Notes under the pieces: generated by a model | Told to the model about the DNA's origin: nothing | The model's database searches: none | What the model saw: only the letters and a program-made list of their open reading frames with translations | Program-made: the position numbers and the translations under genes | Assembly: GCA_907165065.1 (NCBI GenBank) | Contig: OU015543.1 | Location: 13,643,638-13,707,637 of the forward strand | Source: Caprimulgus europaeus | Taxonomy: Eukaryota; Chordata; Aves; Caprimulgiformes; Caprimulgidae | Direction: 5' to 3' | DNA length: 64,000 bases | Part shown: positions 49,680 through 63,000 of the stretch, piece by piece | Layout: each line of letters begins with the position of its first letter | Numbering within the stretch: position 1 is the stretch's first letter

Positions 49680-52600
49680 GGAACACTCTTGAGATTCATC
49701 ATGGGAGCTGTAGTAGCTGATGATGGTCCATCTGGTGTTAAAGCCCCTGATGGAGGCTGGGGCTGGGCTGTCCTTTTTGGCTGTTTTATCATCACAGGAT
49801 TCTCCTATGCCTTTCCTAAGGCAGTAAGCGTCTTCTTTAAAGAACTTATCCGGGAATTTGGCATTGGATATAGTGACACTGCATGGATTTCCTCCATTCT
49901 ATTGGCCATGCTCTATGGAACAGGTAGGTAGTTCTCTGTTTTTGAAACAGTATTGCATCATACAATGATGTTTATAAATTGCACAGCCATTCACAACATG
50001 AATCATGACTTCATACCATTACTTGTGTGCAAGTAAGGCATTCCAAAGAAGAATTACTATTAATCACATAAATCAGTAAGTTATTTAAGCACCTCCAGCT
50101 TGCATATAAAATTAAATCTCTGCAACTCAGTAGCTACTAAAGATGTTGAAAAAGAAAAATTGCATGACACACTGAAAACAAAAAAGACTAAGTATTTGAC
50201 TATAGAGGAAAGAACACTTTTCTGGATTGGCCTGACAGTATGCACAAAGAATCATAGAATCATTTAGGTTGGAAAAGACCTTTAAGATCATCAGCTCCAA
50301 GTATAGGTCCAACATTGCCAAGTCCACCAAAGAAGAAATGCAAACTGACATAAAATCAATTGCAAAAATTAGTTTATCTTAGCAACTGTAACTTGCTCTT
50401 CTTGCCTAGGTCCGCTCTGTAGTGTATGTGTCAATCGCTTTGGCTGTCGCCCTGTCATGCTGGTGGGTGGCCTTTTTGCCTCAATGGGGATGGTGATAGC
50501 CTCCTTCTGCACGAGCATCGTTCAGATCTATCTAACTGCAGGTGTGGTTACTGGTAAGTAGTGTGCATCGCTGAAAATGAGTTAGCTGATGTCTTAGCTT
50601 TAGGCTGAAATTTTATGTGACAAATCTAAATCATCAGGATCATCCAAATGGGCTTTCATAAAGATGGCAGATAAATGTGGAATTAAACTGTAATTTATTT
50701 TTTATGAAGATTACTTTTTCTGCTATGTTTAATAGCCACTGTTGTTATCAGTGAGAGTAACCACAGAGTACAATAATATTATGGAGGTGGAATGTTTTTT
50801 TTTTAAATGTAATTTTAGAATTCTTTTGTCCATTTGAAATAGAACTCTTTTAAGTCATGAATCAGAAAAAAACTGTAACTAGATTTTCTTTTTAATAGCA
50901 ATATTGTAGGGCAGTATTAATTTTTATGTACCCTCTGTTACAGGTTTGGGGCTGGCACTAAACTTTCAGCCATCACTCATCATGTTAAATCGTTACTTTG
51001 ACAAACGACGGCCCTTAGCCAATGGGCTGTCTGCTGCTGGGAGTCCAGTGTTTCTTTGTGCTCTCTCACCGTTGGGGCAGATACTACAACACGAGTACGG
51101 CTGGAGAGGAGGATTCCTTATACTGGGTGGGATGCTGCTCAACTGCTGTGTATGTGGAGCATTAATGAGACCTTTGGAGCCACCCAAAAAGTCTGAAGCT
51201 ACCAAAGAACAAGCTGAGAAGAAAGTGAAGAAAAAACTTCTGGATTTCAGTGTGTTTAAAGATGGTGGTTTTGTAATCTACACGCTAGCAGCATCTATCA
51301 TGGTGCTTGGCCTCTTTGTTCCCCCAGTTTTCGTTGTGAGTTATGCCAAGGATTTAGGGTATCAAGACACCAAAGCAGCTTTTCTTCTGACTATTCTGGG
51401 ATTCATTGATATCTTTGCTCGGCCTATTTGTGGAATGGTAGCTGGTCTTAAATGGGTTAGACCACGTTGTGTCTACCTCTTCAGTTTTGCTATGATTTTC
51501 AATGGCTTTACAGATCTCATGGGTTCCATGTCTGTTGATTATGGGGGCCTGGTGGTCTTTTGCATTTTCTTTGGCATTTCTTATGGAATGGTAGGTGCTC
51601 TTCAGTTTGAAGTTCTCATGGCTATTGTTGGTACTCAGAAGTTTTCCAGTGCTATTGGTTTAGTGCTCCTGGCAGAAGCTATGGCTGTTCTAATTGGTCC
51701 GCCATCAGCAGGTAAGTATTCCATTTAGGTCAGAATTCAAAATAATTTGCATTGCATCCATTTACACAAATTGTACGATAAGGGAGCAGAGAAAGAAAGA
51801 CAAGTCACTCGAGAAGTGCATATTGCACTAGTGTTGCACATGCTTCAATGATTTTCTGCAGTTACAATCTGAAATAGTGCAAGACAGGGTGGGATGAATA
51901 TTTTCCTTCTTGGATCTATTTCAGGATTGGTTGAATTGCCATCTGGAGGTGCTACTCCTTCTCCACTGAAAACCTACACTGGACTTCTTAGTAGATGGCT
52001 AATATTGCATGAGATGAGTTTTAAACACACAGGGAATAACTTTTGTGAAGTTCATACCGCTTTGGAGTTGGTATTCAGAATATGAAGCCTATCAATTTGC
52101 TTTGGAAAATACTAGGATATATTCTCTATACCCATGGTAGATTTGGAGGAAAGAAAACATCAGGAGGAGGAAAAATAAAAATCTTACAAGGAAGACTGTA
52201 AAACTGGACGGTTTTAAGGAAAGTAGACTGCTTCTATTGCATGTGTCTCACAACCCAAGAATAAGGGGACATTAGAAAGTACTCCCATTAATTTGACTTC
52301 AAAATTGTAAATTATTTACTAATCAAAGAACATACATTTTAGAGACCCTAAACTGAAACCCAAAACCCACCAGTTCAGAGCCATAAAGAGTTTACTGTTT
52401 ATACCAGACACTAAAAAGCATCAAGTGTCTTTATTGTAACAGAACTCCTCATGGGAAAAAAACCCCAGTACTATGCATTACTTTGATCATCAGGTTTGGG
52501 GAGGCACCTCCTTCATATCCTCCCTTCTGTTCTTTCACCTCCACTAAGTCATATGAAAACTTGACTAAAGCATCAGAATCAGTCAGTGACGTTAGACCAG

Positions 52601-53326
52601 ATATTAATGATCTGCATTTTAAGCAGACAGTGCACTGCCCGTGTAGGAAAGGAAATGAGATGGAGAGCTAGAGGAAGCTGATAATACAGATCCTGGACAT
52701 GCATGCACACTTTTTATCTGAAATACAGGGCACTTGTCTCATCTCTTGCATTATGAAGGCTAGGCTGGTTTTATTCCCATAGAACGGTGTGACTGCATGT
52801 GTGCAGGGAGCATGGGTTTTGGGATGTGATGTAACGTCAGTGAACGTTAAAATGAATTGAAATAACTGAGAAATATTTTGCTATAAAATTGTTAAAATGC
52901 TATTAAAAAAACCCCCAAACTTACTTAGATGGTTATGGTATTTGGAGACAGGAGTAATTTAAATGTTAACAAAGAGTAGAAAAAATTTAATTGCGAGATA
53001 GTAACATTTGTTAATTACCTGGAACGTTGTTTCTTTCAGGAAAACTCTTGGATGCAACAGGGAGGTACATGTTTGTTTTTATTATTGCTGGAATTGAAGT
53101 AACCACTTCAGCACTTGTGTTGGCCTTGGGAAATTTCTTCTGCATTAAGAAAAAAACAGAAGATCCGCATGCAAAAGAAGAAGCAGCAGAAAGAGAGGAA
53201 TTAAACAAGTCTGAAGACAAAACTCCTGAAGATGCTAAGGTGGACTCTATTGAAGTGGAGCAGTTTCTGAAAGATGAGCCTGAAAAAAATGGCGAAGTTG
53301 TAACTAACCCAGAAACATGTGTGTGA
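49680..53326 (+). CDS. SLC16A3: Monocarboxylate transporter 4 (MCT4), complete
   Basis: Proton-coupled plasma-membrane carrier that exports lactate from glycolytic cells; major facilitator fold, 12 membrane helices, paired with basigin. Coding exons: 49701-49923 (exon begins 49680), 50410-50553, 50944-51711, 53040-53326 (stop 53324-53326). Phases agree; 473 residues against 465 in human. The start [12 protein letters not shown] and end [18 protein letters not shown] fit MCT4, not MCT1. Family motif [11 protein letters not shown] is at residues 16-26 (helix 1) and [13 protein letters not shown] at about 138-150. Asp278 and Arg282 in GFIDIFARP correspond to the helix-8 pair needed for transport (human Arg278). 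The central loop after helix 6 is Lys-rich ([11 protein letters not shown]) and slightly longer than in human. An in-frame TTG four codons upstream is not used as the start. Confidence 0.97.
50248..50330 (-). mobile_element. Short CR1 LINE 3' tail
   Basis: Reads 'agaatcatagaatcatttaggttggaaaagacctttaagatcatc' on the plus strand, the reverse complement of a CR1 end. It lies in the first intron of the SLC16A3 coding region, antisense to the gene. Confidence 0.9.
51712..53039 (+). other. SLC16A3: SLC16A3 last coding intron
   Basis: Donor CAG|GTAAGT after residue 378 and acceptor TTTCAG before GKLLDA. An open stretch at 51,894-52,085 is intronic and has no likeness to the transporter. No repeat recognised. 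Confidence 0.8.
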
Positions 53327-54025
53327 GCATGTCAGGAAACCAACAGAGTGTTTAGAAAAAGAAAGATTTTCAACACTATTTATTTTAGAAATAGAACTAG
53401 TTTAGGGCTGAGCCATGTGCTTTATTAACTGGAGGCTGGTCAGCTCATCAGGTCTCTGGAAGCTGATTAGCTCATCATACTTCTATCGGAAAATTAGCTT
53501 TATCAGTAAAAGGTGGAGCATTGTGGTTATACTTTTTATGTAAGCTAAAAAGCTTTTATAAACACAAGTAGAGTCTTGCTATGCGTCACCAGAAACTGCT
53601 TACTTGGAAGAGATATAGGAAGAATATATTTTAAGAAAAGTGGCATTACATGTATGTTTTCAGACATTATTGGTGAAATCGCTGTGTTGTGCAGATAAAT
53701 ATAATTTCCCTTTCTGTGTTCTTTGTGAAGGGGAAAGAGTTTGAGATGGAAAAAAAATCTCAGGAACTTAAAGGTCTCCATTAGTTTTTTGAATTTCTCA
53801 CTTTTTTAGATTTTTAGCTTAATTGGCTCAGCCCTAATTTAATTTTGATAATATCTGTTACTTTGATTTATGTAAATGTATTTCTGAGTTTTATGTTTGT
53901 AAATTATGATCTAGAAATACTGTATGTGGAAAAGCACATCACAGATACTGTCCTCAGCAGATCACACAAGCGGTATTCCGAGGTAGTACTAAATAAAAAT
54001 AAAATGAGCAGAATCTATTTTGACA
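53327..54025 (+). other. SLC16A3: SLC16A3 3' UTR (minimum extent)
   Basis: From the stop codon to the first good poly(A) signals, two abutting AATAAA at 53,992-53,997 and 53,998-54,003. It contains a perfect 14-bp inverted repeat, TTAGGGCTGAGCCA at 53,402-53,415 and its reverse complement at 53,824-53,837. Longer 3' ends further down cannot be ruled out; the true cleavage site is not visible. Confidence 0.55.
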
Positions 54026-57000
54026 GACCATAAGCAAAGGTAGCCTATGTTTACATACATGGTTTTCAGTACAGTTTCTCTGCAGCACTGAAAAATACTA
54101 CAAGTAATATGAAGACGGATATTAGGTTTAGTAAAATCTTGAAAGAGTGTCCATTTTATATATAAAAGAAACAGTGTAAGTTTCCAGATGATCTATAAAT
54201 TAGAGTGGGTAGACTTAGGGAAGGGACTGGACTATTTTGAAACATGTTAGCCATCTTTAAAATGCCATGTTAGCAACACAAGATGGTCTTAACAGGTTTA
54301 TTTTATTTTACTTATTTTTTTCATTTACCCCACTTCCCTATCCTTTTGCTTAATCTCTGGAAGTTCAAGGTGCCATTCTTGCTGGTCGAGGAAACATGAC
54401 AGAACTGTTTATCTTATTTATGACAACAGTGCATAAGGACCAATCAAGAATGGGGTCGGCTCTGCTACTCATTGCACAAAGAGAACGAGGAGTCTCTGGC
54501 CAGTTTTTAAATCTTCTCTGACACTGGTATGGGGGGAGAAGAAGCAGAAACAGATCAGAGAAGGCAGTGACAGCACATTTGAAGAAATGCAGGAAAGGAA
54601 AAGATTCACTGTGAGGACACTGAGTAGAAAAGGCAAAAGGAAAGCATTTTATATATTCTTTGTTTTTTTTTTAACCCAAACACATTCAAGAAATGTAGTC
54701 TTTTATACAAAATCATGCTAATGCAACCCACCTCGCAGACACATTCATAAAAAGCTCTCTAGATTTTGTGTAATTGTAACAGATTCAGTTTTCTTGTTGG
54801 TAGCAAAGGAATACTGGCTTTTAGGTGCTAAAATTGTTCCACTTAATAACTGAAAACTGAAAGACCCTAATCCCTTAAAACCCCATATCCCTTTTAAAAA
54901 GAACATCATTAGTTGTTTTGTACTCGACCGTTTTAACAGAAACATACAACAAATCCACAAAGTGCCAAAACAATTAACCATTCCCTAATGGAACTATCTC
55001 AGATACCAGCGTTCATTATGGTAGTTTCTTAAAAATGGTTTTGCATTGTTAGGACAACCTTGCACAGAAATTGAAAAGTTAGGATCATGATGGGTTTTTT
55101 GAGTGACTTTAAAAATGGATGCTGCACTGAATAAACTGTTTCTTTTTATATTGCATATAGTGCATGACTTTAAAACGTTTTATTAATTTAGTGGCAGGAA
55201 TTGCACTGGCATGTCCTAGGTATAAGAACTTTGTCACCAAACTTAGCTCCAGTTTGCAAAGACTAAGTCGGTACTTGGAACGCAACACTGCTAGCTCCAG
55301 AAGGCCACTATAAGAAAGGACAAGAGGAAAATTAAATCCACAGATCAGTTTGATATTTCCGGAGGCTGCTTCAGGTGCTACGTGAAGGCCCAATACAGCT
55401 TTCAGATTGGAGTTCCCTGTTCTGTTTCAAAAAGCAAAACTAGAAACCTTCCCAAAGGTGAATTCAGATTCTCAAATAGCCATTTTTGTCTTACTATGGG
55501 TTTTGATCACCAGATTTATTTGCTATATAATGCTACACTGTTATCACAGAACTAAATGGTTATTCCTCTAACCTCAAGTTTCCATACATTCTGCAAATTG
55601 TCTAGATTGTAACATCCCAAATATCTGGGCTTATCATACTGACTTTACAGACTGTGTTTCATTTTCCATACAGAATACCTTTATGGTCAGGCTGGAAACA
55701 GCAAGTGTTACGTTACAATTTTATGTGATTGGGGCAGAAGAGGAAGTTATTAAGACAAAGGGAACACATTTCAACAAGACACCATAGATAATTTATAAAG
55801 TAAAATTAGTATTCACACAAGTGCCTTGTTGGCCTATACAAATTATTTGCCTTGATTCAAAGATGAACTACTCTGAGTAGGACTGCCAGTGCTCTTGTCC
55901 TATTTTCAGTGGTATTCGTGAAAGCAGGAGGTGCGTACTGCATGAGGGAGGTCAAATCACAGTACTCTTGTCGACTGTGAGAAATAAGGATTGGAGTTTA
56001 ATTTGCTAAGCGGTTTCACACAGGCTATAAAATCCTTTACTGGTTTCATTATTCACAACAAGCATCAACACAGAGATGAGAAACTTCTAATGGCAACATC
56101 ATAACTTGGCAGGCTTGAGAGTACTTCTGAGTTCTGGAGCTAGTTAAGCTCCCTGCTTCTATTCTGTCCCATTCAGGGGTCACATCCAAGTATGTGCTAG
56201 CCCTCCTGTCCTCCTGTTCAGCTGCCTTTATTTCCATGGAAAGAAATTGGCTATACTGATAAGAAGGGTTGTGGACAACTGTGGGCCTGTATGCTAGGCT
56301 GTGCTGAGGCACACACCCAACTGCACCTACAGACATGGCCACAAAGGCCTTTATATTGAGGTTCTGTTTTACAGACCTCTCTCCTTCCTACTTCAAGATG
56401 AAAGAAGTAAGCAGCAAGTCCTTAGGTTCCCAGCACTTACATATGGAAGGAGAGGACTGTATTGGAACCCTTTCTCTTGGCAAGACTAGCCTGGCTTCTT
56501 ATTTAACTCTGCTTATTGTAAATTCACAAGGAATTCCTTTTAAACCCTTCCAGGTATTTTGGTACAGTATTTCTTTAATCTCAACCCTGAGACCCCCTGA
56601 GGAGCAGTTTGTGAGATGTGCTCTTTCATATATTTTGAGGATGCGCATGGTCAGAGTCATAAAGCACTGCTAAAGAGATATGAACTGTCTGAGGACACAA
56701 GCAGAACAGTTCCATGCAACATCTACCTAGATGAACCTTCGTTCAACCTTCACCTGGTTAAAATTTTGTGATTTGAAAAAAGAAAAGGGAAGAAGAGGGG
56801 AAAGGAAGGCAGGAAATTAGACAACTGAATTGCCAAGCATCCCAAAGACAACATTATAATTTGCTCTTGCGTCATACACTACTGGAACAAATATAATTTC
56901 TTTAGACAAATAGTTCATTAATCTATTTGAGAAATCTGTGAGGGAAACAAATGAAAAACAAAAATCCAAGTACAATACTACAAAACCGTTGAAAGATGGT

Positions 57001-60000
57001 TTTCATAGATTATTTCTCTGAAACTAATGAATGATCTTTTAGTATACAGGCTAGCATAATTTTTCAAGCTTTTTAGATCATTGTACATTCTATAAAATGC
57101 ATACTATAGGATTTATGGTTAAAATATTGTTATGTTTGATCATGTAATGGATCTTAGGCCCTTAATTTCTTAATGCAAAGAGGAGTGTGTGTTAACTGCC
57201 TGTACCACACAAAGAATATATAGAGAGGTGTACATGTGTGTGCATAACTATATTTATATATTTATAGACTCATAGAATGGTTTGGGCTGGAAGGGACCTT
57301 AAAGATCATCCAGTTCCAAACCCCCTGCCACGAGCAGGGACACCTTCCACTAGACCAGATTGCTCAAAGCCTCATCCAACCTGGCCTTGAACACTTCCAG
57401 GGACGGGGCATCCACAACTTCCTTGGGCAACCTGTTCCAGTGTCTCACTACCCTCACAGTGAAGAATTTCTTCCTAATATCTAATCTAAACCTATCCTCT
57501 TTCAGCTTAAAGCCATTTCCCCTTGTCTTGTCAATGTATCAATCTATATCTGTTATGTATCAGTGTACATATATCAAACATGCAAAATACCCAGTAGAGT
57601 AGAATAGAGTTTGCCTGTTTACTAGACAATGAGCAAGGCAGAGTTAAAACTTTTCTTCCTCTTCATATACAAAGATAATTAAAAAAAAAAAATTCTAAAT
57701 AAAGTATCTTGTAGCTCTTTGGAGGCTAGAAGATCTCAGCAGAACTAAAAATCTTAAAAGTTTAAAATCACAATCTCTACATTTTATTTTTCTCCAGTCC
57801 TTAAATACATTACAGGAAGTCTTCAGCAGTACCTGCTACTGAAGCAGCTAGTTCCCTAGACCTGAGATGGTATGAAAGTATGATGTAACGGACTGGACAG
57901 ATCTTGCGCTTGATATTAAAAGCCATGCATACAAATACGCATGTCAGACAATGTAAAATCATTCTTTCGAAAGAAATGAAAACATTCCCCTAACCAAGCA
58001 ATCAAACTTCAAAATGAAAATCCAAAAATACACTCATGTAGGTACCTTTGTTACGTCCCAAAGAAAAGCTTCAGTATGGTAGGCAATGGTAAAGAGGGCT
58101 TTCAGGAGAACACCAACTCTTGTATGTTACAGCGGTAAGTACTGATACGCGCCTGTGTCTCTCAGCCACACTTGTCTGTCTTTAGGATTATGGGACTACA
58201 CTTCATTTTTGTGCAAGTGAGATGACTTTTTCTTTCTTGTTAATGCACTTTAGCGTAATGTGTACATTTATACTTAACAAGTTCGGGGTTTTTAATGCTT
58301 TTCTAGTAAACTGCAAATGTAGCAAATAAATATTTATTTGGTTGTCAAAAACTGTGGGTATGAGAAAATAAGCTTAGAAAAAATAACACACAAATTTGGA
58401 AATTTGGCCTTATTTGCACATGCTCAAATAACTATACAAAAGCAGAGTGCTTACAGAGAAGAAAACAAGAGGTGACACTGAGCTGACCGGCAGACAGAAT
58501 TTAATGTGAGCAGGGGGACTGCTTTTGCCATGACTCATAGTTTGCCCAGTTCCAAAATGGAAATAGGCTCCTGCTGTAAATGATCCTGAAGACTATTTTA
58601 AAACATCAACTAAAAAGCATTAACTAATTTAAAATAATAGCTGTTAATTTTGTGGTACTCCACACAGAAATTACTGTTCTCTGAAAAGTGCTTGCAGGTT
58701 TTGTTTGCAGGTAAAGTTTTATGAACTACCGTGACTCCTAAAGCCCTAAATATTTTGAGTGCTGACCAAGCTGTCTTTATCATCAAGTGACGCTCTTTAG
58801 AACTTGAAAGCTCCTAAGAAGACATGGTTTAAGAATTCATTTACGGTGGGGTGTTTTGGATCCTATGGTACCCCAGCTAAGACTGGCTCCTCAAGGTATA
58901 ATATCAAGGCTATACCCAAGTGAATCAAAATTATGGGCTCTTCAATGTAACAAGAGCTACATTTTGCTATCTAGAAGGCCCACACCTATTTGTGCCTAAT
59001 CCTAAATATCTGCCGAGAAATTTTTGGAGAAATCTCTTTAAGCTCAGTTTCAAAAGTTTCTCTATACTTACACTGAAAAGATCACAGGTCTAGTTTACAT
59101 AAAACTCCATGTTTGAGTAAACATATGATTACCTTTTTAATGCTAGTCTATTTAAATTGGTAAGACTTAAGGTGTAATCAAATGCTTTGCTACTCTGCTG
59201 GCCAGATCAACCCATATGCTGCTAACGGGAATGCATATTACCAGGTGAACTTAAATGACAAAGTTTATTATCAGGCAGTTAGCACATCATCGTGACAGAA
59301 AACCAGAGTTCATCTTTGCCTCTGGTACACTCAGTGTGAAAGAAAGCAGTCAGGCCATTCGCTTTGGAGGAAAACAGGCATGATCTCAGTTGCACAGCTG
59401 TTGTTCCCTGCTGCTGGACCTGTTGAAGGAAAGTGACCCAACAACATTTGAAAAGTAAACAATTTTGACAACAGCAGAGGCACTGCATATGAGAAGCAGT
59501 GGCTTCAGAACGTACTATTTTAGCAGCCTTCTCAATGCTTTTGGAATAGAGCTCATCTTTGAGCCAGAAGGAAAAAGGAGCGTCTACTGCAAAAGTCGGG
59601 GATCTTTAAAGTATCTTGCTAATAACATGTTCTGCGAGATCAGTTTTGCATTTGAGAAAGTAAGGAAAGTTAGAGGTAGACAGAGTAAAAAGCTACTTAC
59701 CTCTGGTTATACGCTCTTTGTTTCTTGGCTGATCTCAATACCTGCTTCATCATCCAGCAACATTCCAGCTGGCAACTTTCCTCACTATCCCCAGATGAAT
59801 GCTTCAGAGCAGGAAGAAATGAGGATAGCTTCTTGCTCTTCTGACTCTTCATCTACTACTGTATCAGCAGTTTAAAGCCTTTCACTGGAAAACTCAGAAT
59901 CCAATGAAGAAGCATATCTAGATTTTAGTATTTAAAATTCTTAAATAGCAAAAGACTTTTCAAGTCTTGCTGAAAAATGTGGCATAAGATCCAGTGGTTG

Positions 60001-63000
60001 ACAATGTCGGATGAACTTAAAATACAATGCCTTAGCAGTTACAGCAGAGAAACACTTGCTGTTTGAGGTTTTCCAAGACAAAAATCTGCACATGACCTCA
60101 AAATACTATGAATCGTTGGTTTATCTTTTCCCTAAGGATTATGGGAAATGCCAGAAGTTCCGTATTGCCTTTGTGCCTGTAACGTTTGCAGCTCTGAACC
60201 AAGCTGAGGACTGTAATTAAACTAAATGTTTTGTCTGGTTATGAGATCAGAATTAGACATTTTCTTTCTAGTACATAATGATATACCAAATGAATTCTTG
60301 TTTTTGTTCCACATCCCACCCGTCCCTCCAGTATCCTGGATTGGTCACAGCAAAGACACAGTAAACTAGGGCTTAATGCTTGAGGATTACATAAACAATT
60401 TTCCCTTTTTCCACATTCCTATTTATCAATTACGCTTATATTTCGCAGACCTAGATCTTATCTATGCATTTTGAGTCAAGAATTTTCCCAAAATGAGATT
60501 AACAACACTATCTTAAAAAAACTTTTTTTTTTTTTTTAGACTGCGTGTTTTTGTACATCGTTTATATACAGATCTCATTTAATTTTCTGTTGTCCCTCTG
60601 CCTACAGCATGGAATGGTTTTATCAAAAGAACCGAAGCATACCAGTCTTAATAAGATTAAGCAGGGGAAAAAACACCAATGTCTGAGAAAAAGTAATATA
60701 AAGTGTTACCCCTTTGCAAATATGTGCTGGTAAAGTTAATAGTATTATTTTGCTGTGAAACAGATTCTTCCTGCAGATCAGGCCTCTGAGCACTCTCCTG
60801 GCACAAAACTATTGAACAGTGCAAACAGTCCATATAATTCACGTCCATACAATCACTTAAATCTAGGCATACATATGTAATGTCAATAATTGTCACCTGA
60901 ATGAACCAGAGGGAAGTGTACCATTTTTAATGATGAAGTATTACATTATTTAACAGCAAAGCCTTTTAATTATTAACCTGTCTCATCCAGTGAATTTTAG
61001 AAGCTACTCTGCTGTAGGATTAAGTTCATGGTGGATTACACTTCCTCACAACTGGATTAAATCTAGATTTCAGACCAGATGGCTCAGTACTATTAGAAAA
61101 ACAGCAGCGTTGTTTGTTTTCACTTGTATTTTGTACACATGAAGTGCTGCTTTTGTAAAGCAAAAGTTAAAGGACAAAGTAAATTTTTATTTCATTCTTT
61201 CACAAAGAGAAAACAAATATTCTTAAAATGAACATGTATGCTCTAGCCAATGATCTACTTACAATCTGTAAATTCACTGTAAAGATTCAATTTATGAAAA
61301 TGTTACCTTTGACAGATTTTATAGAGGAGCTGCCACTCAGAGGTCTGGAATGTGGGGAAACGAATACAATAGTTGTGCTTTTGATATTTTTCCCCACTGG
61401 TGAATGAAGGATGAGATGCCTCCGAGACCTACATGCCTTCCTCCAAGGAAGATTTTGAGGACTTTCATTAAGTTAACATGGAATATATGAACTCCTTAAA
61501 TGATTTTACTTCATATCTCTCAAAGTGCAGGATTTATTTTCAATTGTTTTCAAGTTATTTCTACCACAAAGAATTCAGGGACTCTTGTAACCACCAAGAC
61601 TACATAAAAAAGCAGCACAGGTGGTATTTTCCACATAAAAGCACATAGCCAGTTCTAAATTAAAACTGTGAGGATACATTAAATATCCTTCCAGCTTTTA
61701 AAGGCCTGATGATCAGAAACACAGAGGATTCCTGAAGGTGCACTTTCCCTCAGATTATGAATAGACTTTTGAGAATTACATACCAAAAGCCAGAACTTTT
61801 ACTACCACAGGGCATTGTGGGTAGGGCTCAATATTTTTTTTTTTTTTGCTTTTATCCTCGCTCCTATAACTGATCAAGTGTCAATAGCAATCTTCTTCCC
61901 ATACTTTCTCTCAATACAATGTATTACTTGATAAGAGAAAGTGTTTGTAAAAAATACTTCTTGAAAAGAAGCAATATCCAAACAAAACTTTTACCTTTAA
62001 AGCAACAAAAGACATGCTTTCTGTGAGCAAAGCAAGGAATGCCTTCCTGTTTTTCCTGTATACCCTAACTGCTGTGTTCTGACCATGACTACCAAAATGC
62101 TTCAATGAAAGTTTTAGTACCACACAATGTCTTCAAAGTTTGCAAATGAAAGTGTTCATTGTAGGTACAGAAACCCCTTAAAAAAAAAAAAGGAAGAAAG
62201 AAAGAAGTTACACCAAGTAAAAAGTAAGGATTCATTGCAAGTAAGTTACACCGAAGAGGACTAGAAGTTATTATGAATGTATTTACACAATTGTTAAAGT
62301 ACACAAATACAGTGGTAATACAAATGAAGTGCTCTGAGACACTGGTTTCCAATACACAGGTTTATATAGACAGTCTATTTTCCGCATGATGGAATTTAAC
62401 TATTATGAAGGACAAAAATTGCCCACAAGTGAGTACAATTCTAGAAGTCTGCAGTCAACTTTTAAGTATAATACAACAATCTAATGTTCCAGATACAGAG
62501 AGAATAAAGAGGCTGCCTTTGTAAGTCCCTCTAACAGTACATTATTAACCACATATATTTACAAGAAAAGCACAGTGAAGTGTAAAACTGTTCAAATGGT
62601 AGTGCACATGCCTAAAATACTGAAGTTTATAGTAACTGAGGAAATAATTCTCTTATGCAAACTTATCCATGGACCAAACTCTTAAGCTTTTCCACTCTAC
62701 TCTCCCTAAACACAGGTTTCCCCAGTTAGACCCAAAGTACACACAAGCAAGTAGCTAATGTTGTGAAAACATCCAAAGAAGAGTGACTAATACTTAATAG
62801 GTGGACTTCTGAGAAGGGCAAAAAATTTGTAAACACCAAAACAATAAAAATTACTCTTCATAAAACTTTGAAGACCAACAAATCATTTTTTGAAAAAAAT
62901 ATTTTCAAGCAGGGAAGAGTTTCTCAAAATACCTAACTGTTCAAACAAAATCTCTGTATATATTTTAATTTCCAACGTGGAACTTCCATTACTTCAGTCA

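Noticed and set aside
51894-52085. Open frame in the SLC16A3 last intron
   Set aside because: No likeness to the transporter, and the exons on each side join in phase without it.
59465-59875. 136-codon plus-strand open frame downstream of SLC16A3
   Set aside because: No recognisable domain, no upstream promoter or splice signal, sequence of ordinary composition; length is within chance for 10 kb of non-coding DNA.
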